Part shown: one piece after another, positions 6,471 through 15,356 of the stretch
How positions within the stretch are numbered: position 1 is the first letter of the stretch
Layout of the letters: every line of letters starts with the position of its first letter
Source of the DNA: Myxococcales bacterium
Lineage (GTDB): Bacteria; Myxococcota; Polyangia; Polyangiales; Polyangiaceae
Direction: 5' to 3'
Assembly (NCBI GenBank): GCA_003151595.1
Contig: PLXW01000093.1
Span: 1 to 22,671, forward strand
DNA: 22,671 nt
Notes under the pieces: generated by a model
Seen by the model: the letters and a program-made list of their open reading frames with translations, nothing else
What the model was told of the DNA's origin: nothing
The model's database searches: none
Program-made: the position numbers and the translations under genes

Positions 6471-7768
6471 AGAAGCGAATCGGATGGATCGTCACGCTGC
6501 TCGTGGTCGTGGCCGCAGGGGTCGTCTTCTGGCGTTACCGGTCCGCGCACCACGCGCCCGACGTCACGTACAAGACCACCGCCGCCTCACCGCACAAGAT
6601 CATCGGCAAGGTCACGGCCAGCGGCACGCTCTCGGCGATCGTGACCGTGCAGGTTGGCACGCAGGTGTCGGGACGTATCCAGAAGCTCCTCGCGGACTTC
6701 AACTCGCAGGTGAAGAAGGGGCAGCTCGTCGCCAAGATCGATCCGCAGCTCTTCGAAGCGGCGGTCGCGCAGTCGCAGGCGAACTACCTCCAGGCGCAGG
6801 CGAGCATCGTGAACTCCGAGGCGCAGGCGAAGAACGCCGACCTCCAGCTGGCGCGCACCAAGGCGCTTCACGAGCAGAACCTCGCCGCGCAGGCCGATCT
6901 CGACACCGCCACGGCGACGGCGGCGATGGCGCACGCCGGCATCGACATGCAGCGGGCGAACCTCGCGCAGGCGGCGGCGTCGCTGCATCAGGCGCAGGTG
7001 AACCTCTCCTACACCAGCATCCTCTCGCCGATCGACGGCGTCGTGATCTCGCGCAGCGTCGACGTCGGTCAGACCGTCGCCGCGTCGCTCTCGGCGCCGA
7101 CGCTGTTCACGATCGCGCAAGACCTCACGAAGATGCAGGTCGATTCCAACGTCGCCGAGGGGGACGTGGGCCGCTTGCAAGTGGCGATGGCGACGTACTT
7201 CACGGTCGACTCGTTCCCCGGCCAGAAGTTCCGCGGCAAGATTCGTGAGATCCGCAACTCGGCCACCACCGTGCAGAGCGTCGTCACGTACGACGCCGTC
7301 ATCGACGTCGACAACAGCGACTTGAAGCTCCGTCCCGGCATGACGGCGAACGTGACGGTCATCTACGCGCAGCGCGACAACGCCCTCTCGATCCCGAACG
7401 CCGCCTTTCGCTACCGCCCGCCGGCGTCCGCGACCCCGGCGCCGACGCCCGTGGTGAGCGCCACTGCGAGCGCCGTCGCGAGCGGTGCTTCGATCAGCGG
7501 ATCCGCCGCGCCCGCAGGGAGCGGTGGGCACGGCCATCGCTCGCGCCCGGCCACCGACGACGCCACCGATCCGAAGACCATCTGGGTGATGCGCGACGGC
7601 ACGCCGCAGCCGGTCTCGATCCACGCCGGCCTCAGCGACGGATCGTTCACCGAGGTGGTCGACGGCGATCTCAAAGAAGGCGATCTGGTGATCACCGAAG
7701 CCGTCACCACCGGTGACTCTGCACCTGCGCCGTCGGCCACGGGCCGCGGCATGCCGCGCGGCTTCTGA
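6467..7768 (+). CDS. MacA-like periplasmic adaptor subunit (HlyD/RND type)
   Basis: The 433-residue membrane-fusion protein starts at GTG 6467. One N-terminal helix (IGWIVTLLVVVAAGVVFW, residues 5-22) anchors it in the inner membrane. GKVTASGTLSAIVTVQVGTQVSGRIQ and VKKGQLVAKIDPQLFEAAVAQ form the first lipoyl half. A coiled-coil hairpin about 90 residues long follows (Ala/Gln-rich, LDTATATAAMAHAG), then the second lipoyl half (YTSILSPIDGVVISRSVDVGQTV) and a beta-barrel domain (LRPGMTANVTVIYAQ). An Ala/Ser/Pro-rich insert with GGHGHRSRP (about 328-365) interrupts the C-terminal part before the membrane-proximal domain (TIWVMRDGTPQPVSIHAGLSDG). It would link the ABC permease encoded downstream to an outer-membrane TolC channel, which is not in this window. 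Confidence 0.92.
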   Translation: MKKRIGWIVTLLVVVAAGVVFWRYRSAHHAPDVTYKTTAASPHKIIGKVTASGTLSAIVTVQVGTQVSGRIQKLLADFNSQVKKGQLVAKIDPQLFEAAVAQSQANYLQAQASIVNSEAQAKNADLQLARTKALHEQNLAAQADLDTATATAAMAHAGIDMQRANLAQAAASLHQAQVNLSYTSILSPIDGVVISRSVDVGQTVAASLSAPTLFTIAQDLTKMQVDSNVAEGDVGRLQVAMATYFTVDSFPGQKFRGKIREIRNSATTVQSVVTYDAVIDVDNSDLKLRPGMTANVTVIYAQRDNALSIPNAAFRYRPPASATPAPTPVVSATASAVASGASISGSAAPAGSGGHGHRSRPATDDATDPKTIWVMRDGTPQPVSIHAGLSDGSFTEVVDGDLKEGDLVITEAVTTGDSAPAPSATGRGMPRGF

Positions 7769-7780
7769 GCGAGGACGAGC

Positions 7781-8517
7781 ATGGCCGGACTCCTCGAGAT
7801 GGTCGACGTCACGAAGGTCTACGCGACCGGCGACGTCGAGCTGCGCGCGCTCGACGGCGTCTCGCTCTCCGTCGCCGAGCGCGAGTTCCTGGCCATCATG
7901 GGGACGTCGGGCTCGGGCAAGTCGACGTTGATGAACATCGTCGGCTGCCTCGATCGTCCGACGAGCGGCACGTACGAGCTCGCCGGTCGCCACGTCGGCT
8001 CCATGAGCAAGAACGAGCTCGCCGAGATCCGCGGCCAGTTCCTCGGCTTCGTGTTCCAGCAGTTCAACCTGCTCGCGCGCACCAGCGCGATCGAGAACGT
8101 CGAGCTCCCGCTCGTGTACACGGGGACGAAATCGCGCGAGCGAAGAGAGCGCGCCGTCGCCGCGCTCGAGCGCGTGGGTCTCGGCCATCGCCTCGAGCAC
8201 CACCCCAACCAGCTCTCGGGCGGCCAGCAGCAGCGCGTCGCCATCGCCCGCGCGATCGTCAACCGCCCCAAGTTGATCCTTGCCGACGAGCCCACCGGCG
8301 CGCTCGACTCGCGCACCAGCGTCGAAGTGATGGCGCTCTTCCAGGAGCTCTCCGAGACCGGCATCACCGTCGTCGTCGTCACGCACGATCCCGACATCGC
8401 GTCGTACGCCTCGCGCGTCGTCTCCATGAAAGACGGTCGCATTCAATCGGACGAGACGCAGGTCCCGCGCCGCGCGGTGCCGCCCCCCTCGAAGAAGCCC
8501 GGCGAGGCGGCGCCCAC

Positions 8518-8521
<4 letters not shown>
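7781..8521 (+). CDS. MacB/LolD-type ABC transporter ATP-binding protein
   Basis: The 246-residue ATPase starts at ATG 7781. All nucleotide-binding motifs are present: Walker A GTSGSGKST (41-49), Q-loop VFQQFN (Gln93), signature LSGGQQQR (145-152), Walker B LILADEP with catalytic Glu170, and H-loop His202. The sequence GTSGSGKSTLMNIVGCLDRPTSG is typical of the MacB/LolD/YknY clade. A Pro-rich tail of about 20 residues follows the core. It energises the permease encoded immediately downstream, whose GTG start overlaps this stop (GTGA, 8518-8521). Unlike E. coli MacB, the ATPase and permease are separate proteins, as in Bacillus YknY/YknZ. Confidence 0.95.
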
Positions 8522-9747
<1,226 letters not shown>

Positions 9748-9754
9748 CCGCGGG

Positions 9755-10486
9755 CTACTCGTCTTCCTTCAGATCGCGGATCGAGTTTCCGTCCAGCCCG
9801 GCGACGTCGAAGTGCCACCCGGCGCACGACGCTCCGGGGAGCGACTCGTGCAGCTTCGCGGCGAACTTGGCGAGCGCGTCGGGTCCGCTCGATCCCGAGT
9901 AGTCCATCGCCACCAGCGCGACCGAGTGATGGTCGCGCGTCGAGAACAACGACGCCGAGACCTCGAACGCATTCCGCTCCGGCATCCGCATCGGCGCCAT
10001 GCCCATGCCGCGCGATCGCCCGCTCCCGCGCATCCCGCCACTGCTCGGCGGGGCCATCGGCGCTTGCGAAGGCGCGGCGCCGCCGTCGACGCCGCCCGAT
10101 CGCGGACGCCCGGCGACGGTGAACACGAGCACTTCGTCGCCGCTCGCCGCGGGCGCCAGCTTGTTGAGGAGCCCCTCGGTCACGCCGTTGGCGCGCGCGT
10201 AGTCGTCGATCGCGCCGGCGAGCTCCTCGTTCTTCGCGACGAGGTCCTTGTCGTACGCGATGGGGCACGTCCCCGGTCCGAACGACGACGAGAGCTTCGC
10301 GCCGAGATCGTCCCACGCCTCGGCGTTCATTCGCCCATCGCGGAACACGCCGAGGATCGACACCTTCGGCGCGGTCTTCGGGAAGTCGGGCGCATAGCGC
10401 ACGCTCCACTGCGTCTCGTCTTCCGCGCAGGCGGCGGCGACGGCGATCAAGAGAAAGGAGACCCTTCGAAGCGCGACCAGTTTCAC
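9755..10486 (-). CDS. Unrecognised lipoprotein with Gly/Met/Pro-rich central insert
   Basis: The 243-residue product starts at GTG 10486, chosen because it opens a clean signal peptide (MKLVALRRVSFLLIAVAAAC, Cys20). The longer frame to 10555 adds an Arg-rich non-signal stretch. The first mature half contains PKVSILGVFRDGRMNAEAWDDL and a short Cys-containing segment (GPGTCPIAYDKDL). The middle is low complexity (SSGGMRGSGRSRGMGMAPMRMP), and the C-terminal half is FEVSASLFSTRDHHSVALVAMDYSG then SCAGWHFDVAGLDGNSIRDL. I do not recognise a family. It lies tail to tail with the permease gene (7 bp apart) and diverges from bacterioferritin. It is probably periplasmic or outer-membrane anchored. Confidence 0.75.
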   Translation of the reverse strand: MKLVALRRVSFLLIAVAAACAEDETQWSVRYAPDFPKTAPKVSILGVFRDGRMNAEAWDDLGAKLSSSFGPGTCPIAYDKDLVAKNEELAGAIDDYARANGVTEGLLNKLAPAASGDEVLVFTVAGRPRSGGVDGGAAPSQAPMAPPSSGGMRGSGRSRGMGMAPMRMPERNAFEVSASLFSTRDHHSVALVAMDYSGSSGPDALAKFAAKLHESLPGASCAGWHFDVAGLDGNSIRDLKEDE

Positions 10487-10584
10487 GCGCTGCTTATCCA
10501 ACGTCGCCGCGCGCACGTCGAGTGCTTCTCGCCGCGGCGCACGCGGGCTTGCCAAGCTCGGGCACCGGTGTTCCTCTCCCGCGC

Positions 10585-11055
10585 ATGAAGGGCAACCCGC
10601 GCGTCATCGACATGCTCAACGAAGTGCTCACCGGCGAGCTCACGGCCATCAACCAGTATTTTCTGCACGGCCGCATGTGCAAGAACTGGGGTTACGAGCA
10701 CCTCGGCGCGCACATCCTGAAGGAATCGATCGACGAGATGAAGCACGCCGACAAGCTCATCGAGCGCGTCCTCTTCCTCGACGGCCTCCCGAACCTTCAG
10801 CGCCTCGGCAAGCTCAACATCGGCACGACGGCGCCGGAGATCCTCCGCTCCGATCTGGCGCTCGAGATGACGGCGATCCCGATGCTCAACAACTACATCC
10901 AGGCCTGCCGCGACCTCGGCGACAACGGGACGGAGGACCTCTTCCGCAACATCCTGGTGAGCGAGGAAGAGCACGTCGACTGGCTCGAATCGCAGCTCGA
11001 GCTGATCAAACAGCTCGGGGAAGTGCAGTACCTGACGCAGCAGATTCGCTCGTAA
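10585..11055 (+). CDS. bfr: Bacterioferritin
   Basis: The 156-residue product starts at ATG 10585, giving the family's usual length and N-terminus (MKGNPRVIDMLNEVLTGELTA). The longer frame to 10522 only adds unlike sequence. The complete di-iron ferroxidase centre is present at the canonical positions: Glu18, Glu51, His54, Glu94, Glu127 and His130. The haem-ligating Met52 is also present (IDEMKHADKL), so it should bind haem between subunits. Twenty-four subunits would store iron as a mineral in the cytoplasm. Its reductive partner bfd is encoded 226 bp downstream, separated by a palindromic repeat and a Fur-type promoter, so the two are probably expressed under opposite iron conditions. Confidence 0.96.
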   Translation: MKGNPRVIDMLNEVLTGELTAINQYFLHGRMCKNWGYEHLGAHILKESIDEMKHADKLIERVLFLDGLPNLQRLGKLNIGTTAPEILRSDLALEMTAIPMLNNYIQACRDLGDNGTEDLFRNILVSEEEHVDWLESQLELIKQLGEVQYLTQQIRS

Positions 11056-11069
11056 GCGGCGGCCCTCGG

Positions 11070-11179
11070 CCCGCACGAGCCCTCACCGCCGGCCCCTCTC
11101 CCGCAAGGAGAGAGGGGAGGAGAGATCACGCGTTGGCTCCCCCTCTCCCCTTGCGGGAGAGGGGGCTGGGGGGTGAGGG
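11070..11179 (+). repeat. Palindromic intergenic repeat element, copy 1
   Basis: A ~100-bp element starts with CCCGCACGAGCCCTCAC and ends with CTGGGGGGTGAGGG. Inside, CCCCTCTCCCGCAAGG and a second block of the same type (CCTTGCGGGAGAGGG) form a long, GC-rich hairpin interrupted by a short AT-richer loop. A second, closely similar copy lies at 17457-17567 in the same orientation. It lies between bfr and the bfd promoter and could end the bfr transcript. Elements with CCCTCTCCCGCAAG cores are widespread short palindromic repeats in proteobacterial-type genomes. Confidence 0.85.
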
Positions 11180-11234
11180 TGCGCCGGGAATTCCGCGGGA
11201 TTCTTGCCTTTCCCGGAAATCGACGTCCTCGACC

Positions 11235-11264
11235 TTGAAGATGATAATGGCATTCAGTATCATC
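11235..11264 (+). promoter_or_regulatory. Fur-box promoter of bfd
   Basis: GATAATGGCATTCAGTATC (11243-11261) matches the 19-bp Fur consensus GATAATGATAATCATTATC at 15 of 19 positions. It is framed by the inverted repeat GATGATA (11240-11246) and TATCATC (11258-11264). A -35-like TTGAAG (11235-11240) and a -10-like TATCAT (11258-11263) are exactly 17 bp apart, with the box filling the spacer. The bfd start lies about 20 bp further on. Fur with iron would therefore block this promoter, and low iron would open it. Confidence 0.8.
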
Positions 11265-11281
11265 AAGGGCACGAGGTCGGG

Positions 11282-11524
11282 ATGTACGTCTGCGTTTGCA
11301 ATGGCGTCACGGATCGAGAAGTCAGCGAGGCCATCGAGGCCGGCGCGAAGACGCGCACCGCTGTGACCCGTGCATGCGGCGCCGGCGGCGACTGCGGCAG
11401 CTGCCACAGAGCGATCGACGAGATGCTCGGGTCGAAGTGCTCCCCTCTCGATAAGAGCGCCGACAAGAAGACTGCTGACGGGCTCATCGCGGCCCGCGAC
11501 CTCGTTCGCGAACGCGCCGCCTGA
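11282..11524 (+). CDS. bfd: Bacterioferritin-associated ferredoxin, [2Fe-2S]
   Basis: The 80-residue protein starts at ATG 11282, which places all four cluster ligands at their standard positions: Cys4 and Cys6 (MYVCVCNG), Cys38 and Cys41 (GDCGSCH). The longer frame to 11204 runs back through the Fur box and is not used. In characterised bacteria Bfd docks on bacterioferritin and passes electrons to its haem so that stored Fe3+ is released as Fe2+. The C-terminal 30 residues (SKCSPLDKSADKKTADGLI onward) are longer than in E. coli Bfd. Only 18 bp separate it from the cytochrome gene at 11543, so it may be the first gene of that operon. Confidence 0.95.
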   Translation: MYVCVCNGVTDREVSEAIEAGAKTRTAVTRACGAGGDCGSCHRAIDEMLGSKCSPLDKSADKKTADGLIAARDLVRERAA

Positions 11525-11542
11525 GTCGCGCGGAGGAACGCC

Positions 11543-12184
11543 ATGAAGGCTTTCGTGTCTTTGCTTATTGAAAACGGTAGTCAAGTTCACCCGTCCCACA
11601 TGGGCGCCCTCGCGCTGGCGAGCGCCCTCGCGCTCGCGCCGGTCGGGTGCAGCTCGGCCGAGCCCTCGGTGGGCGCCGACGCGGGCGGGACGTTCACCGC
11701 GTACCAAGCCGACTTTCAGACCTATCGCGCGTGGCAGTCGTTCACGTTCGAAGGCAAAGCGGTCCCCGATAGCCCGCACGCCGTGGCCGGTGTTCGCACC
11801 GAATACATCAATCACCTGCCGCCCAAGGGGGCGACGGCGTTCCCGGTGGGGACGATCATCGTCAAGGTTCTCGACGACGATCCCGCGCTGCAAACGTTCG
11901 CGATGGTGAAGGTCGGCGGTGGGTACAACCCCGACGGGGCCAAGGATTGGGAGTGGTACGAGCTTCTCAACGACGCCGATGAGAGCGTGACCATTCGCTG
12001 GAACGGCGCCATCGCGCCGCAGGGCGACCCCTACGCGAGCTCGCCCGTCAGTTGCAACGATTGCCACTCCCAGGCCGCGAGCACCGACTACGTGCAGTCG
12101 GGGGCGCTCAATCTCGCGCGGCTCAACTCGGGCGCCCCCTTCGACGGCGGCGTCCTCGACGCGCTGGACGGAGCGTCGGAGTGA
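11543..12184 (+). CDS. P460-like c-type cytochrome lipoprotein
   Basis: The 213-residue product starts at ATG 11543, with GCGGAGGA about 7 nt upstream; ATG 11600 would give a cleaner signal (MGALALASALALAPVGC). The lipobox is PVGC (Cys36). The mature domain has YRAWQSFTFEGKAVPDSPHA, RTEYINHLPPKGATAFPVGT, VKVGGGYNPDGAKDWEWYEL and a single haem site CNDCH (Cys171, Cys174, His175) near the C-terminus. Both the haem position and the 'R-x-YIN…G-x-FPVGT' pattern fit the cytochrome P460 family. P460 proteins oxidise hydroxylamine or related nitrogen species, with a Lys cross-linked haem, but many homologues have no known role. The end overlaps the next gene (GTGA). A small lipid-anchored electron carrier is the alternative. 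Confidence 0.85.
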   Translation: MKAFVSLLIENGSQVHPSHMGALALASALALAPVGCSSAEPSVGADAGGTFTAYQADFQTYRAWQSFTFEGKAVPDSPHAVAGVRTEYINHLPPKGATAFPVGTIIVKVLDDDPALQTFAMVKVGGGYNPDGAKDWEWYELLNDADESVTIRWNGAIAPQGDPYASSPVSCNDCHSQAASTDYVQSGALNLARLNSGAPFDGGVLDALDGASE

Positions 12185-12984
12185 AGGCGCTCCTCGGGGT
12201 CGGCGCGGTCGCTGCCGTGATGCTCACCTCGTTTGCTGCGCAGGCGAACCCGCGCCCGCTGCCGTTCACCTACAACTACGAGACGCTCGGCGAGGGGGAA
12301 GGGGAGATCGAGCAGTACGTCGACATGACCCCCGTGCGCGCGCACGACGCCATCGGCAAGGAGGTCTACTACGCGGCGATGCAGTACCAGACCGAGTTCG
12401 AATACGGCATCACCGATCGCCTCGAGCTCGGGCTCTACGTCGCGCTGCAGCCGAAGCCCGATTACGCCGACGCGGCGACGCTGACCGAGGGGACCGGATT
12501 CAAGGAACGGCTCCGGTATCGGTTTGCCGAGGAAGGGGATTGGCCGGTCGACGTCGCGCTGTACGGCGAGCTCGTCGAGTACGACGTCGAGTTCGAGGTC
12601 GAAGCGAAGATCATCTTGCAGAAGCGGTTCGGCAAGCTGCGGATCGCGGCGAACGCCTGGGCCGAGCGCGAGTGGTACTACGGGCTCAATCAGCGCGATT
12701 GGGTTCTCAACCCGACCATCGGCGCCACGTATCAAGTCACCCCCGCGTTTCACGCCGGCGTCGAATACTGGATGCGCGCGGAGTTTCCCGATCCGTCACC
12801 GCAGGTGCGCACGTTCAATCTCGGGCCGCACCAATTCGTCGGGCCGGCGCTGATGGTGAACTTCGGAAAGATCTGGTGGTCGACAGGTGTGTACGTCCGC
12901 CTCGACGACATGGGGCACACGCCGCAGCCGCTCGACAACTTCGGGCCGATCTGGGTACGGACCGTCATCGGCGTGAGCTTGTAG
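12181..12984 (+). CDS. Outer-membrane beta-barrel-like protein of the cytochrome operon
   Basis: The 267-residue product starts at GTG 12181, in a GTGA overlap with the cytochrome gene. A classic signal peptide is present (MKALLGVGAVAAVMLTSFAAQA). The rest is amphipathic strand after strand: GEGEIEQYVDMTPVRA, TEFEYGITDRLELGLYVALQ, GKLRIAANAWAEREWYYG, GATYQVTPAFHAGVEYWM and a last strand VRTVIGVSL with a terminal hydrophobic residue. It probably forms a barrel of about 12-14 strands in the outer membrane. Placed between a P460-like cytochrome and a di-haem enzyme, it may serve as a conduit or docking barrel for extracellular redox chemistry. This role is inferred from position only. It has the same general build as the barrel-like protein at 432-1220. 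Confidence 0.85.
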   Translation: MKALLGVGAVAAVMLTSFAAQANPRPLPFTYNYETLGEGEGEIEQYVDMTPVRAHDAIGKEVYYAAMQYQTEFEYGITDRLELGLYVALQPKPDYADAATLTEGTGFKERLRYRFAEEGDWPVDVALYGELVEYDVEFEVEAKIILQKRFGKLRIAANAWAEREWYYGLNQRDWVLNPTIGATYQVTPAFHAGVEYWMRAEFPDPSPQVRTFNLGPHQFVGPALMVNFGKIWWSTGVYVRLDDMGHTPQPLDNFGPIWVRTVIGVSL

Positions 12985-12986
12985 TC

Positions 12987-15356
12987 ATGCGCCGCGGCGC
13001 TCTCGCAGGTTGGGGATGTGCGCTCGGTCTCTTGGTCGCGTGCTCGTCGAAGCCACAGGCGACTCCTCCGGCCGTGGCATCGAGCGACGCGGGTGTGCCA
13101 TCTCGGCCGATCGCGATCACGTCGCGTGCGACGCGCTTCATGGTCGCGGACCACATGCGCGCGGCGCTCGAGATGCAGCTGTCGGGAGAGCCCTTCGCCA
13201 CGGCCATGGGGCGCGACCTCGGGGGGTACAGCCGCGACTGGACTCCGCCGAACGTCTATTTCGATCCGTCGCCCACGTCGACCGGGCCGTGGATCGATCT
13301 GGCCGGGTTTTCGAGCGGGATCGAGTCGTACGAGTACTCGAAGCAGCCGATGAACACCCTGGCGTTCGAGTCGGGCGCGGGGGTGTCGCTGGCGTACGGA
13401 TCGCTCATCAATCCGGCGGGGCTGAACGGGAGTCTGGCCTGTGCGGGGCTGCGCGATCGCGTGCAGCACCTGGGCGCCGCGAGCAACGGAACCTCGCGGT
13501 TCATCCACGCCGAGAAGTCCGAGACGAACCCGCTCGGCTGGCCGGGGATCTGGCCGACCGTGGAGCCGTTCATCTCGTTCGATCCGACGATCGCGGCGAC
13601 GAGCTCGGTGTCGGAGGCGTGCTCGATCACCTCGGACGACGATCCCGGGTCTTCGGGATCGATGATGAGCGACGACTACGAGTGCGACGCGACCTCTCTC
13701 CACTTGCCGGATCGCGCGACTCAAATCGACAGCGCGATCTCGCCCGGCAGCAGCGGGTGGGCGGGGTGGAAGGCCGCGTTGTGGATCCTCAACTACCTGC
13801 AGGTGATGCACGACTCGAACGAGAGGGCGATCACGAAGGTCGCAGACTCCGACCTGGCCCGCGTCGGCGCGTCGGGGAACGCAGTCGTGAGCACCGACGT
13901 GGGAGACAGTCCCGCTCCGGTGCCCGGGATCTATCTCGGGTCGAGTGACATCGAGGGGTTTCAGGCGGGGATGATGATCACCGCGCTCGACAACGAAGCG
14001 GCCGATTGGCTCTTCGCGCACACGACGACCGACGGCGCGACGCTCGGCGGATTCGCCGATACGAAGAGCGCTCTCGCGTACGACACGAGCGCGACGTTGC
14101 GCTGGTTCCCGGCGGAGATCGCGGTGACGGAGATCGCGGACGCCAACTGCGCGTTTCCGCGGCCGAGCGGGTACGCGATTCGATCGAGCGCGAGTCATCT
14201 CATCGATCTCGCCGGGCTGCTCGGGACGTACGCCAGTCTTTATGCGCTCACCGATCGGGCGAACGTCGCCACGGGTGGAGCGCAGCCGGCCGAAGCGTAT
14301 TTCGACGGCGATCCGTTCGCGGTCGACGACCAGATCGCCGACGGCGAAGACACGTTGCACGATCGATCGCTGGCGATGATTCGCGTCGCCCTGGTGAACG
14401 TGCTGCGCATGCACGTCGATCCGGCGTCGGGGATTCCGGTCGACGACGCGACGTTCGCCGGGAGCGCGCCGTCGCGCGGGACCACGCTCTCGGCTTCGAG
14501 CGCCGCATACGCGCTCCTCGCGCTTCGCACGACGCGGCGATCGCTCTCCGACTTGCTCACGCTCTACTCGAACACGACGCCCGACACGGCGACGCTGGCC
14601 ACGCCGATCGACGCGCCGCCGATCGCGCCGTCGGTCACGGTGACGAGCGAGCTCAATGCGCTGGTCGAAGCGATCTCGGGTCTCTTCTATGACCACCTCA
14701 CCGATGCGAGCGGGCGCGCGTGGGCGGGTTGGGACGTCTCGAAGAAGGCGATTACCAGCAGCGAGGATCTCCTCGATTCGCATACGGCCGCCGTGCGCGC
14801 GCTGCTCCTCGCGTACCTGGCCTCGGGGAACGTGAAGTACCGCGATCGCGCGCTCGCCGTGTTCGAGCGGGCGGACGCCGTGTTCTGGGATGCGTCGGCG
14901 CGGATCTATCGGGCGGTGGCGGGCGAACCGTCGGACACGGTGACGTACTCGCCGGTTCGCTTCGCGCTCGTGCAGGCGATGCTGCGCGATACGTACGAGC
15001 TCATCGCGGCGAACGACGGGCACGCGGCCTTGGCGGCGAAGCTCCTCGATCGCGTGGGGCGCATGAACAAGCTCGTCTTGAACGGGTGGGACGATCGCAA
15101 CGGTGATCAGAAGGTCGACTACCCCGCGGAGTGCATGCTCTCGGCCGACGGAACGCCGCGCGGCGGGTTGCAGATGGGCGAGCGGACGCTCACCGGCGAG
15201 TCGGGGAGCAACGTCGATACGTTCGACGCCGGCGTCGCGCGAAAGCCCGTGGTCGATCGCGACTCGGATTGCGTGCCCGAGATCTCGGCGGCGCAGCTAC
15301 CGGCGGCGCTCGCCGATTCGGTGACGTTCCAGATCGCGAAGGCGGTGAGCAAGTGA
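12987..15356 (+). CDS. Large secreted lipoprotein of the cytochrome operon, possibly helical-toroid fold
   Basis: The 789-residue product starts at ATG 12987, 3 nt after the barrel stop. The signal peptide ends in LGLLVACSS (lipid Cys19). I do not recognise a named family. The N-terminal half contains YSRDWTPPNVYFDPSPTST and a Cys pair (EACSITSDDDPG … DDYECDATS). From about residue 240 helical pairs appear: WAGWKAALWILNYLQVMHD, SHLIDLAGLLGTYASLYAL, SAAYALLALRTTRRSLSDLL, HTAAVRALLLAYLASGNVKY and RDRALAVFERADAVFW. This spacing suggests an (alpha/alpha) toroid like six-hairpin glycosidases or terpene-cyclase-like folds. The tail has VDRDSDCVPEIS. There is no CxxCH haem site. Its stop overlaps the di-haem gene, so it may be that enzyme's partner or protein substrate. 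Confidence 0.8.
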   Translation: MRRGALAGWGCALGLLVACSSKPQATPPAVASSDAGVPSRPIAITSRATRFMVADHMRAALEMQLSGEPFATAMGRDLGGYSRDWTPPNVYFDPSPTSTGPWIDLAGFSSGIESYEYSKQPMNTLAFESGAGVSLAYGSLINPAGLNGSLACAGLRDRVQHLGAASNGTSRFIHAEKSETNPLGWPGIWPTVEPFISFDPTIAATSSVSEACSITSDDDPGSSGSMMSDDYECDATSLHLPDRATQIDSAISPGSSGWAGWKAALWILNYLQVMHDSNERAITKVADSDLARVGASGNAVVSTDVGDSPAPVPGIYLGSSDIEGFQAGMMITALDNEAADWLFAHTTTDGATLGGFADTKSALAYDTSATLRWFPAEIAVTEIADANCAFPRPSGYAIRSSASHLIDLAGLLGTYASLYALTDRANVATGGAQPAEAYFDGDPFAVDDQIADGEDTLHDRSLAMIRVALVNVLRMHVDPASGIPVDDATFAGSAPSRGTTLSASSAAYALLALRTTRRSLSDLLTLYSNTTPDTATLATPIDAPPIAPSVTVTSELNALVEAISGLFYDHLTDASGRAWAGWDVSKKAITSSEDLLDSHTAAVRALLLAYLASGNVKYRDRALAVFERADAVFWDASARIYRAVAGEPSDTVTYSPVRFALVQAMLRDTYELIAANDGHAALAAKLLDRVGRMNKLVLNGWDDRNGDQKVDYPAECMLSADGTPRGGLQMGERTLTGESGSNVDTFDAGVARKPVVDRDSDCVPEISAAQLPAALADSVTFQIAKAVSK

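Noticed and set aside
11204..11281. Longer N-terminus for bfd
   Set aside because: It runs through the -35, Fur box and -10. The ATG at 11282 places Cys4/6/38/41 at the standard Bfd positions.
12750..15023. 757-residue minus-strand open frame
   Set aside because: It is extremely Arg-rich with no domain and lies opposite a well-supported lipoprotein gene. Such frames are expected opposite high-GC genes.
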